NCBI RefSeq assembly: GCF_003576245.1
Contig: NZ_QWGA01000005.1
Span: forward strand, 1-42,798
Direction: 5' to 3'
Source of the DNA: Henriciella algicola
GTDB lineage: Bacteria > Pseudomonadota > Alphaproteobacteria > Caulobacterales > Hyphomonadaceae
DNA length: 42,798 nt
A program made the position numbers and the translations under genes. Below, piece by piece: positions 36,771 through 42,798 of the stretch. The first letter of the stretch is position 1. Every line of letters starts with the position of its first letter. The notes below the pieces were generated by a model, which did not search any database, had not been told where the DNA came from, and saw only the letters and a list, made by a program, of their open reading frames with translations.

Positions 36771-37823
36771 GTGGACCTATCCGCCTTTGCTTTCGAGCTT
36801 CCAGAAGAGCTGATCGCCCTGCGGCCCGTTGAGCCGCAGGATGCTGCGCGCCTGCTTGTGGTCCACGGCGATGGCCGGCTGGAGGATGCGGGCGTACGCG
36901 ACCTGCCGCGCTATCTGTCGGCTGGGGATACGCTGGTCTTCAATGACACACGCGTCATTCCTGCGGCGTTGAAGGGCGTACGCCCGGCGCGCGATGAGAC
37001 AGGCGCGGACGTCAATGTCGATGCCAATCTGGTCGAGCGGGTGAGCCCGGACACATGGCGGGCGCTCGCCAGGCCGGGCAAGCGGTTGAAGCCGGGCGAT
37101 ACAATCGCGTTTGGCGAGGGCTTCGAGGCGACCGTCAGGGAGAAGGGCGACGGCGCCGACCTGCTGCTGGTCTTCAACAGGGCCGGGGACGCGCTCGACG
37201 AGGCGTTGGATGCGTTCGGGGCGATGCCACTGCCGCCCTATATTGCGCGGCGCCGGGCAGCCGATGCGAAAGACCGCGAGACCTATCAGACAAGCTTTGC
37301 CGGCGAAGAGGCGCAATCGGTGGCCGCGCCGACCGCCGGCCTGCATTTCACACCGCGCCTTCGTGAGGAAATCGCGGCTGCAGGCATCAAGAGTGAGTGG
37401 GTGCGTCTGCATGTTGGTCTGGGGACATTTTCCCCCTTGCAGGAGAGCCAGCTGGAGAGCGGGCGCCTGCATGAAGAATGGCGGCGGGTAAGCCCCGAAG
37501 TGGCTGAGAAGCTGAATGCGGTGCGCGCCAAGGGTGGGCGGGTCGTTCCCGTCGGCACCACGGCGCTGCGTACGCTGGAAAGCTCCGTCGAGGGCGGGAC
37601 AATCGTGCCGACGCTGGGGCCGACCGACATCTTCCTGAAACCTGGCGACAGACTACAGGCGACCGATGCGCTGGTGACCAATTTCCACCTGCCTGAAAGC
37701 TCTCTCTTCATGCTGGTCTGCGCACTGATGGGCACAGACATCATGCAGGCTGCGTACGCGCATGCCATCAAGGAAGGCTATCGCTTCTACTCTTATGGCG
37801 ATGCGTGCCTGCTGCGTCCCTGA
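36771..37823 (+). CDS. queA: S-adenosylmethionine:tRNA ribosyltransferase-isomerase
   Basis: Builds the cyclopentene ring of queuosine on tRNA using the ribose of SAM, giving epoxyqueuosine. 350 residues. Seen: FAFELPEELIALRPVEPQDAARLL at the N-terminus, VFNDTRVIPA, PYI, the conserved QSVAAPTAGLHFT, LHVGLGTFSPL, GTTALRTLES and FLKPGD. GTG start with AGGAGGGCAGG upstream. Works directly before or after tgt in the pathway and is encoded next to it. Confidence 0.97.
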   Translation: MDLSAFAFELPEELIALRPVEPQDAARLLVVHGDGRLEDAGVRDLPRYLSAGDTLVFNDTRVIPAALKGVRPARDETGADVNVDANLVERVSPDTWRALARPGKRLKPGDTIAFGEGFEATVREKGDGADLLLVFNRAGDALDEALDAFGAMPLPPYIARRRAADAKDRETYQTSFAGEEAQSVAAPTAGLHFTPRLREEIAAAGIKSEWVRLHVGLGTFSPLQESQLESGRLHEEWRRVSPEVAEKLNAVRAKGGRVVPVGTTALRTLESSVEGGTIVPTLGPTDIFLKPGDRLQATDALVTNFHLPESSLFMLVCALMGTDIMQAAYAHAIKEGYRFYSYGDACLLRP

Positions 37824-37868
37824 CGGCCCGGGCTTGCCTTGTGAGCGATAATCGCTAGAGCCGCGCCC

Positions 37869-39014
37869 ATGGCGACATTTCCGTTTGAGATAAAGGCCCG
37901 TGAGGGCAAGGCGCGTACAGGTGTGTTGAAGACCCTGCGCGGCGGTATCCGTACACCGGCCTTCATGCCCGTCGGGACGGCGGCGACCGTCAAGGCGCTG
38001 TATATGGACCAGGTCGAACAGGCCGGCGCCGATATTATCCTCGGCAACACCTACCATCTGATGCTGCGCCCGGGCGCAGAACGGGTGAAACGCCTCGGCG
38101 GTTTGCATGCGTTTTCCGGCTGGAGGGGCCCGATGCTCACAGATAGCGGTGGTTTTCAGGTCTGGTCTTTGTCGCAGCTTCGCAAGATGGACGCCGATGG
38201 AGTGACCTTCAGAAGCCATATTGATGGCTCCGAGCACCGCCTGACACCAGCGCGCAGCATCGAGATCCAGGCCGACCTACTGGGCGCCGACATCTCGATG
38301 CAGCTTGACGAATGCACTGACTTTCCGTGTACGCATGAAGAGGCTGAGCGCTCTCTCAACCTCTCGCTCGATTGGGGGGCGCGTAGCCTTGAAGCCTTCG
38401 GGGAACGGGACACACAGACGCTGTTCGGCATCGTCCAGGGCTCAAATTTCCCTGACCTTCGAGAGAAATCGGCCAAGGGCGTCGTAGCTCAGGGGTTTGG
38501 CGGCATCGCGCTGGGCGGGCTCGCCGTAGGGGAGGGGCACGACCAGATGTGCGCGACCATCGACATGACGGTCCCGCATCTTCCGGGTGACAAGCCGCGC
38601 TATGTAATGGGCGTCGGCAAGCCGATCGACCTTGTCGAGAGCGTCGCCCGCGGCATCGACATGTTCGATTGTGTCTTGCCAACCCGCGCTGGTCGGCATG
38701 GGCAGGCATGGACGTGGGACGGGCCGATCAACCTCAAGAATGCACGATTTGCGGAAGACACTTCGCCGATTGATGAGGCTGTGCCGTCGCCCGCAAGTCA
38801 GGACTATTCAAAGGCTTATCTGCATCACTTGATAAAGTCTGGCGAGTATCTCGGCTCGATGATCCTGTCCTGGCACAACACCGCCTTCTTCCAAGCCTTA
38901 ATGGCGGAAATCCGTCTCGCCATCGAGGAAAACCGGTTCGAGGCACTGCGCGCCGAGCTTAGTCGTCGATGGGCTTCAACGAAGTCGTCTGCGCGGATGC
39001 CGAAGGACGCCTGA
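37869..39014 (+). CDS. tgt: tRNA-guanine transglycosylase (queuine/preQ1 insertion), zinc cysteines missing
   Basis: Swaps guanine-34 for preQ1 in tRNAs Asp, Asn, His and Tyr, the entry step of queuosine in tRNA. 381 residues, full length. Seen: catalytic bases Asp92 (TDSGGFQ) and Asp267 (FDCVLPTR), GGLAVGEGH substrate loop, and AYLHHLIKSGEYLG. The usual zinc site is CxCxxC plus His. With a constant offset of 13 from Asp280 of the Zymomonas enzyme, the three cysteines (318, 320, 323) fall on Val305, Ser307, Ser310, while His336 (349) is kept. So the structural zinc is probably absent. Its 3' end overlaps the convergent lipoprotein gene by 56 bp. It ends the gyrA-coaD-cyclophilin-queA-tgt run. 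Confidence 0.95.
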   Translation: MATFPFEIKAREGKARTGVLKTLRGGIRTPAFMPVGTAATVKALYMDQVEQAGADIILGNTYHLMLRPGAERVKRLGGLHAFSGWRGPMLTDSGGFQVWSLSQLRKMDADGVTFRSHIDGSEHRLTPARSIEIQADLLGADISMQLDECTDFPCTHEEAERSLNLSLDWGARSLEAFGERDTQTLFGIVQGSNFPDLREKSAKGVVAQGFGGIALGGLAVGEGHDQMCATIDMTVPHLPGDKPRYVMGVGKPIDLVESVARGIDMFDCVLPTRAGRHGQAWTWDGPINLKNARFAEDTSPIDEAVPSPASQDYSKAYLHHLIKSGEYLGSMILSWHNTAFFQALMAEIRLAIEENRFEALRAELSRRWASTKSSARMPKDA

Positions 39015-39678
39015 GATCAACCGGGCCATCTGGCTCAGGCGGCTGGAGGGGGTCGGGCGTAATCGGCGGCGTACCCGAGTTTGTTTTCTCCGCCACTTTG
39101 GTCTTGAGCGGCCTGTCGCCGCGATAGACAACCGGCGGCTCCTTGTCTTCCGCAAATACGGGCGCGGCAATGCCCTCACAATTCTTGGTGCGGCCGATGG
39201 CTTTCAAATACGTCCGGCGGGCGCGGCCGCGGTCAAAGGCGGCGCGCACCTTCTTCTCATGGCTGTTGGCGCCGCTGAGACGCCTTACCCAGCCGCGATA
39301 GGGGATGAGCCCGCGCGCTTCGGAGGCGACGACGCCAAGCACGCCATCAGAAGCGGTGTCAGCGGCAAGCTCTGACAGGGAAGCCTGTTCTTCTTCTGTC
39401 AGCTCGTCCCAGTCCGGAGGCAGGACCGCGTCCAGTGTCTCGATTTCTGAGGCGATGTCGGCGCAGGATGCGTCGTGGTCGACCTTGTAGGGGTTGGAAA
39501 TGGCCGCGAGCACGCCCGGCACTTCATCCTTGCGAAGGTTGAGGTCCTCAAGCGGGGAAAGGGCCGCATCGGTAAAGCCGGCGCGGGTCTGGGACACCGC
39601 CTGTCCGGCGGGTTTGCTGGCGCAAGAAGCTAGCACGAGCGGCATTGAGAGAAGGGCAAGAATGGCGACCTGTTTCAT
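38959..39678 (-). CDS. lipoprotein of unknown function, 239 aa
   Basis: A signal peptide ending in the lipobox LASC (Cys19) makes it a lipoprotein. The mature part is hydrophilic with a helical centre (around VPPDWDELTEEEQASLSELA; read as VLPPDWDELTEEEQ) and a Pro-rich end (PPITPDPLQPPEPDGP) that may span peptidoglycan. No family recognised. It runs convergent to tgt and overlaps it by 56 bp, so its last 18 codons use the strand opposite the tgt C-terminus. The next feature upstream is tRNA-Lys on the other strand. Confidence 0.78.
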   Translation of the reverse strand: MKQVAILALLSMPLVLASCASKPAGQAVSQTRAGFTDAALSPLEDLNLRKDEVPGVLAAISNPYKVDHDASCADIASEIETLDAVLPPDWDELTEEEQASLSELAADTASDGVLGVVASEARGLIPYRGWVRRLSGANSHEKKVRAAFDRGRARRTYLKAIGRTKNCEGIAAPVFAEDKEPPVVYRGDRPLKTKVAEKTNSGTPPITPDPLQPPEPDGPVDLRRPSASAQTTSLKPIDD

Positions 39679-39792
39679 GTCTCATAGAAGACACCAGCAA
39701 GTCGGCAGAATAGTGGCGCAATTTCACCTGCAATTAGGGCGTTGCAGCGCGTTGACCTGCCGCCCGCAGTCGACTAGTTAGCACGCTTCGGC

Positions 39793-39868
39793 GCGCCCAT
39801 AGCTCAGTCGGTAGAGCAACTGACTTTTAATCAGTAGGTCACAGGTTCGAATCCTGTTGGGCGTACCA
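39793..39868 (+). tRNA. tRNA-Lys (anticodon TTT), CCA encoded
   Basis: Full cloverleaf: acceptor GCGCCCA paired with TGGGCGT (first pair G-U), D arm GCTC/GAGC, anticodon stem ACTGA/TCAGT with loop CTTTTAA, T arm ACAGG/CCTGT with loop TTCGAAT, discriminator A, CCA at 39866-39868. Its 3' end faces the integrase gene 72 bp away, the usual attachment site arrangement. Confidence 0.97.
39841..39868 (+). other. probable attachment-site core in the tRNA-Lys 3' end
   Basis: Integrases of this class commonly recombine in the T-arm and 3' end of a tRNA gene and leave the gene intact. Here the tRNA is intact and the integrase gene ends 72 bp away. No second copy of this stretch is seen in the window, so this is attL and attR would lie outside. 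Confidence 0.4.
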
Positions 39869-39940
39869 TTTTCTCCGTCAATTCAGGCGTTTGTGGCGAA
39901 GCTCTCGGGCAAATTCCGATTCCGCCTTCGGCCTCAGAAA

Positions 39941-40966
39941 CTAGCGTATTTTAGCTTTCGGGGTGCGAAGCTTCACCTTCGCTGGGCGATGGTTTTTTCG
40001 TACAGGCATTGGCTTCCTCCGAGGCGCAGCGTCTCGAGTGCGCTCAGTTATTGCCTGTGAGACCTGTTCAGCCGCCTCCAATAGCGGCGCATCATATAGA
40101 TGAGCGTATCTTGCTGTCGTTTGGGTCTGTGTGTGACCGAGCAGGGCGCCAATAACAGGCAAACTATTCCCCTTGGACACAGCCAAACTCGCAAATGTGT
40201 GGCGGAGGTCGTGAAGTCTAAAGCCCTCGATTTCGGCCTCCTTCAATACCCGCGCCCAGGTTCTTCTCACTTCCTTCAACGCCGTGCCAGTTCGGGAAGG
40301 AAAGACAAACGGGCTTTCCGCATCTGGTAACTGGGATTGTCGTTTCTTGAGCAGGATGGCAACGGCCTTTGAGAGAGGCACGCGGTGTCGCCGACGTTGT
40401 TTTGTGTTGGATTCGGGTTTCGTCCAGACCTTGAAGTCGCTGTCGAACTGCTCCCACCGGGCGCTCAGCGCCTCGCTTCGTCGACATCCCGTGAAAAGCA
40501 TCAGTTTGATCGCGTCAGCTGAGTCGCGGCGAGGATGCTCATCCAGAGCTTTCAGCAAGCGATCAATCTCTACGGAATTCAGGAATCGGTCGCGCTGGTT
40601 TTCAGAGTTCAGCTCTATGCCGATAGCTGGGTTGCGTTTTATCCATCCCCAGCGAACAGCAAGGTTCAGACAGCGGCGCAGGGTCGCCAGAACACGGTTT
40701 GCGGTGGTGGGCGTCCTCTCTGAAGCGAGCCGGTGGATGAGTTCGCAATCCGTGAAGGTCACGTCCTCAACCTTTTTGGAGCCGATATGTGGGATGATCC
40801 ACACCTTGAAATAACGCCGCGCATCGCGCTGACCGATCTTTGCCAGTCGAGGCAAGAAGTCTCGCTCATACCTCTGGAACAGATCTCTGACGGTTGGGCG
40901 AGAAAATGCATCCCTATCCAGATCGCTGGCATGCTGCGCCGGGTTGGACCGTTCAAACTTACTCAT
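39941..40966 (-). CDS. int: tyrosine recombinase / phage-type integrase
   Basis: Catalyses site-specific recombination of the mobile element with the chromosome. 341 residues, complete. Seen: an N-terminal SAM-like DNA-binding domain (about 24-115, TVRDLFQRYERDFLPRLAK onward) and a C-terminal catalytic domain. The catalytic residues are Arg162 in TGCRRSE, a likely Lys in the loop near 183-190, His252 and Arg255 in HDLRH, His278 in LLGH, and nucleophile Tyr287 in ARYAHL. The basic tail (RRKPMPVRKNHRPAKVKLR) may bind DNA. ATG at 40964-40966 with AAGGGA upstream; a TTG at 40972 is not needed. It reads toward tRNA-Lys, as expected for an element at that tRNA. Upstream lies the repeat array. Confidence 0.95.
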   Translation of the reverse strand: MSKFERSNPAQHASDLDRDAFSRPTVRDLFQRYERDFLPRLAKIGQRDARRYFKVWIIPHIGSKKVEDVTFTDCELIHRLASERTPTTANRVLATLRRCLNLAVRWGWIKRNPAIGIELNSENQRDRFLNSVEIDRLLKALDEHPRRDSADAIKLMLFTGCRRSEALSARWEQFDSDFKVWTKPESNTKQRRRHRVPLSKAVAILLKKRQSQLPDAESPFVFPSRTGTALKEVRRTWARVLKEAEIEGFRLHDLRHTFASLAVSKGNSLPVIGALLGHTQTQTTARYAHLYDAPLLEAAEQVSQAITERTRDAAPRRKPMPVRKNHRPAKVKLRTPKAKIR

Positions 40967-41073
40967 GCTCAAAATCCCTTGGAAAAACAGTGGGTCAATG
41001 AGCGTCTGTGTAAGCTCAGCTGTTCGAGACTAGTCAAATCCAAAGGGAGAGTGGTGCAGCACGTTTCTGAACG

Positions 41074-41248
41074 AATTTCCCTGTTATTGTCCGATTTACA
41101 GGGAAATCGCTGATTTTTGCAGGGTAGAGCTTACTTCCAACAGCCTAAACTTCCGTATTTACAGCGCTTTGGAGCGAAATTCCCTGCGCGGAAGAACAGG
41201 GAATTTTTCGACCCAGAGCAGGGAAATTTTCTACGCGAGCAGGGTAAA
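41074..41248. repeat. phased CAGGGAAAT repeat array with two inverted repeats
   Basis: Seven copies of CAGGG(A/T)-type units in 175 bp, 107 bp upstream of the integrase start. Direct units start at 41099, 41120, 41197, 41219 and 41240; inverse units (ending CCCTG) lie at 41074-41083 and 41178-41186. ATTTCCCTG...CAGGGAAAT (loop 15) and AATTCCCTG...CAGGGAATT (loop 10) form two hairpins, each followed by direct units at 21-22 bp spacing. Weaker CAG-start units at 41141 and 41162 keep the same 21-bp phase from 41099. A 21-bp step is two helical turns, so the sites face the same side of the DNA, as in iterons or integrase arm sites. Confidence 0.75.
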
Positions 41249-41593
41249 TCGTCCATTAGTGATACTCTTGTCCTGCGTGCCCGGCATTTGATCTCTTTCG
41301 GCTGGTGCTCAAAAGCCGGAGGATGTGCCGATGCCGAAAATTATCATCTGAGAAGCGGGCGGAGCTGGAAGCGTCTTGGTGACCCCGTCATGAGGCGTGG
41401 AAACGCAGTGCCTCGAATCAACGCGAATATTGTTTGAATGAGCTGCCGCTGAAGCGATTTGGTGTCGGCGCGCCCAAGTCAAACGCGAGACTTGGCCCGA
41501 ACCAGCGCATCTTCGTCATCGCCGCAGGACATGAGTTATATGATTAAGACCCAGGCAGCCACGAGGGCTGCAAGGCAGCCGGGCGCTTCTCCC
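41249..41593. other. gene-free stretch, no recognisable gene
   Basis: Six-frame reading shows only short or shadow frames. Near 41554-41580 GGCAGCC occurs twice with GGCTGC between (41566-41571), able to form alternate short hairpins just beyond the fcl stop. Nothing else was identified. Confidence 0.6.
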
Positions 41594-41722
41594 TTACCAG
41601 TTTTGCTTCACCACGGCGATAATCACCTCGCAGTTTTCCTGCTCCAGACGGCGCACGGTTGCGGCGCCGACCATCCCGCGATGGCCGGCAACCCACACCC
41701 GTTTTCCAGCGAGGTCATACAT
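41594..41722 (-). pseudogene. fcl: 5' fragment of GDP-L-fucose synthase gene
   Basis: Starts two bases after the gmd stop, where fcl normally begins in gmd-fcl operons. The 42 codons from ATG at 41720-41722 read MYDLAGKRVWVAGHRGMVGA followed by ATVRRLEQENCEV, the NADP-binding start of GDP-L-fucose synthase (GMER), with VAGHRGMVG as the Rossmann glycine motif. After about residue 35 similarity stops (IIAVVKQNW) and a TAA ends it. The intact enzyme has roughly 310-320 residues, so the protein is not functional. The break marks a deletion, insertion or island junction near 41610. Confidence 0.85.
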
Positions 41723-41724
41723 GA

Positions 41725-42795
41725 TCAGGCGTCCTTCCAGACCGGGTCGCGCTGCATGACTTTGAGGTCCGACTGGACCATCTCACGAGCGAGATCGCGC
41801 GGTGAGGTCTCGTGGCTCCAGCCGAGCTGCTTCTTCGCCTTGGCCGGATCGCCGAGCAGGAGCTCAACCTCGGTCGGGCGGAAGTAGCGTGGATCGACCT
41901 CGACGAGGCATTTGCCGGTCTCCGAGCAGTAGCCTTTCTCGTCGACGCCCTTGCCCTTCCATTCGAGCTTGATGCCGACATCTTCGAAGGCCCACTCGAC
42001 GAACTGGCGCACATGGGTCGTCTCACCGGTGGCGAGAACATAGTCGTCCGCCTTGTCCTGCTGCAGCATGAGCCACATGCCGCGGACATATTCACGGGCA
42101 TGGCCCCAGTCGCGCTGGGCGTCGAGGTTGCCGAGATAGAGCTTTTCCTGACGGCCAAGCTTGATGGCGGCAGCCGCGCGCGTGATCTTGCGGGTCACGA
42201 AGGTCTCGCCGCGCAGCGGGCTCTCGTGGTTGAAGAGGATGCCGTTGGAGGCGTGCATGCCATAGGCTTCGCGGTAGTTCACCACGATCCAGTAAGCGTA
42301 GAGCTTGGCGGCAGCGTAAGGGCTGCGCGGATAGAAGGGGGTGGTTTCCTTCTGTGGCACTTCCTGAACGAGGCCATAAAGCTCCGAGGTAGACGCTTGG
42401 TAGAAGCGGGTCTTGTCTTCCATGCCGAGGATACGGATCGCCTCGAGCAGGCGAAGCGCGCCCACGGCGTCGGCGTTCGCGGTGTACTCAGGCGTCTCGA
42501 AGGAGACCTGGACGTGGCTCTGTGCGGCGAGGTTGTAGATCTCGTCTGGCTGGGACTCCTGGACGATCCGGATGAGGTTCGTCGAATCGGTCATGTCGCC
42601 ATAGTGGAGGATCAGGCGCGGGTCATCGACATGCGGGTCCTGATAGAGATGCTCGATACGTCCGGTGTTGAACGAGGAAGACCGGCGTTTCACGCCATGG
42701 ACCGTATAGCCCTTCTCCAGCAGGAGTTCGACCAGATACGCCCCATCCTGTCCCGTCACGCCAGTGACCAGCGCTGTCTTGTTTTTCGATGTCAT
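41725..42795 (-). CDS. gmd: GDP-mannose 4,6-dehydratase
   Basis: Converts GDP-mannose to GDP-4-keto-6-deoxymannose, the precursor of GDP-fucose, GDP-rhamnose and related sugars of surface polysaccharides. 356 residues, apparently complete. Seen: NAD(P) motif [11 protein letters not shown] at 11-21, [15 protein letters not shown], and the active-site Tyr and Lys in [15 protein letters not shown]. The conserved [15 protein letters not shown] and [15 protein letters not shown] follow. Only 3 bp remain before the window edge, so the ribosome site is outside. The adjacent fcl is truncated, so its product must be used by another enzyme such as a reductase elsewhere. Confidence 0.96.
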   Translation of the reverse strand: MTSKNKTALVTGVTGQDGAYLVELLLEKGYTVHGVKRRSSSFNTGRIEHLYQDPHVDDPRLILHYGDMTDSTNLIRIVQESQPDEIYNLAAQSHVQVSFETPEYTANADAVGALRLLEAIRILGMEDKTRFYQASTSELYGLVQEVPQKETTPFYPRSPYAAAKLYAYWIVVNYREAYGMHASNGILFNHESPLRGETFVTRKITRAAAAIKLGRQEKLYLGNLDAQRDWGHAREYVRGMWLMLQQDKADDYVLATGETTHVRQFVEWAFEDVGIKLEWKGKGVDEKGYCSETGKCLVEVDPRYFRPTEVELLLGDPAKAKKQLGWSHETSPRDLAREMVQSDLKVMQRDPVWKDA

Positions 42796-42798
42796 TGA

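Larger units (their letters stand above)
39869..41593. mobile_element. integrase end of a tRNA-Lys-associated genomic island or remnant
   Basis: From the tRNA 3' end to the truncated fcl there are only an intact tyrosine recombinase and a gene-free repeat zone. Either the island continues rightward with gmd as cargo, or it is a small remnant left by deletion. The right boundary is not in view. Confidence 0.5.

Noticed and set aside
41117-41437. A 106-codon plus-strand frame over the CAGGG repeats
   Set aside because: The 21-bp repeat keeps frame by chance (QGNFLREQGK-like text); there is no start site signal and no family.
41465-41476. A 12-bp match (TCGGCGCGCCCA) to the 5' edge of tRNA-Lys, considered as an attachment repeat
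   Set aside because: The match is to the tRNA 5' end, not the 3' end used by integrases, and is a GC-rich string that can occur by chance.
41459-41887. A 142-codon plus-strand frame antisense to fcl fragment and gmd
   Set aside because: It is explained by the opposite-strand genes and the junction sequence.

Overview
The window looks like chromosome from an alphaproteobacterium, most likely of the Hyphomonadaceae/Maricaulales group (genus not determinable here). The reasons are high GC, the gene block murA-DUF2948-hisD-UPF0262-infA-maf, the block gyrA-coaD-cyclophilin-queA-tgt, a GTTC-N7-GTTC type LexA operator between uvrA and ssb, a DUF6090-type small membrane protein, an HWE histidine kinase, and a TonB-dependent receptor paired with a secreted S9 peptidase. 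Most of the window is ordinary core genome.

Region 1 (1-6438): the N-terminal part of an ABC-F ATPase (minus), an Old Yellow Enzyme type oxidoreductase, a convergent SDR/hypothetical pair with an ATGA overlap, a DUF6090-like membrane protein, a nitronate monooxygenase ending in a UUCG-loop hairpin, and a secreted protein of unknown function. Region 2 (6439-7483): a structured leader and two overlapping phage-type lysis genes, an M15 peptidase (TTG start) and a three-segment holin-like protein. No other phage gene is near them. Region 3 (7484-12820): a TonB-dependent receptor and a divergent secreted prolyl-oligopeptidase, each with its own terminator, a probable peptide capture and digestion pair.

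Region 4 (12860-24488): a 45-residue basic protein, tRNA-Thr(GGT), a membrane-anchored protein with a degenerate PilZ-like domain, the murA-to-maf block interrupted by a minus-strand HWE kinase, a PapD-like chaperone without an usher, a Cys-based phosphatase, a small lipoprotein and three membrane proteins of unknown function. Region 5 (24469-32460): divergent uvrA and ssb around a LexA box, a lipoprotein, GrpB-like and YitT-like proteins, a Kelch-repeat lipoprotein and an ACAD10/11-like acyl-CoA dehydrogenase. Region 6 (32550-39678): gyrA, coaD, a secreted cyclophilin, queA and tgt (queuosine-tRNA synthesis), and a convergent lipoprotein overlapping tgt. This tgt lacks all three zinc-binding cysteines.

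Region 7 (39793-42798): tRNA-Lys(TTT), then an intact tyrosine recombinase reading toward the tRNA, about 630 bp of gene-free DNA with phased CAGGGAAAT repeats, a truncated GDP-L-fucose synthase (fcl) and an intact gmd. It reads as the integrase end of a tRNA-Lys genomic island carrying or abutting surface-polysaccharide genes, with the far end outside the window. The repeat array upstream of the integrase is the least explained structure here, and the zinc-ligand-less TGT is the most striking protein-level oddity.
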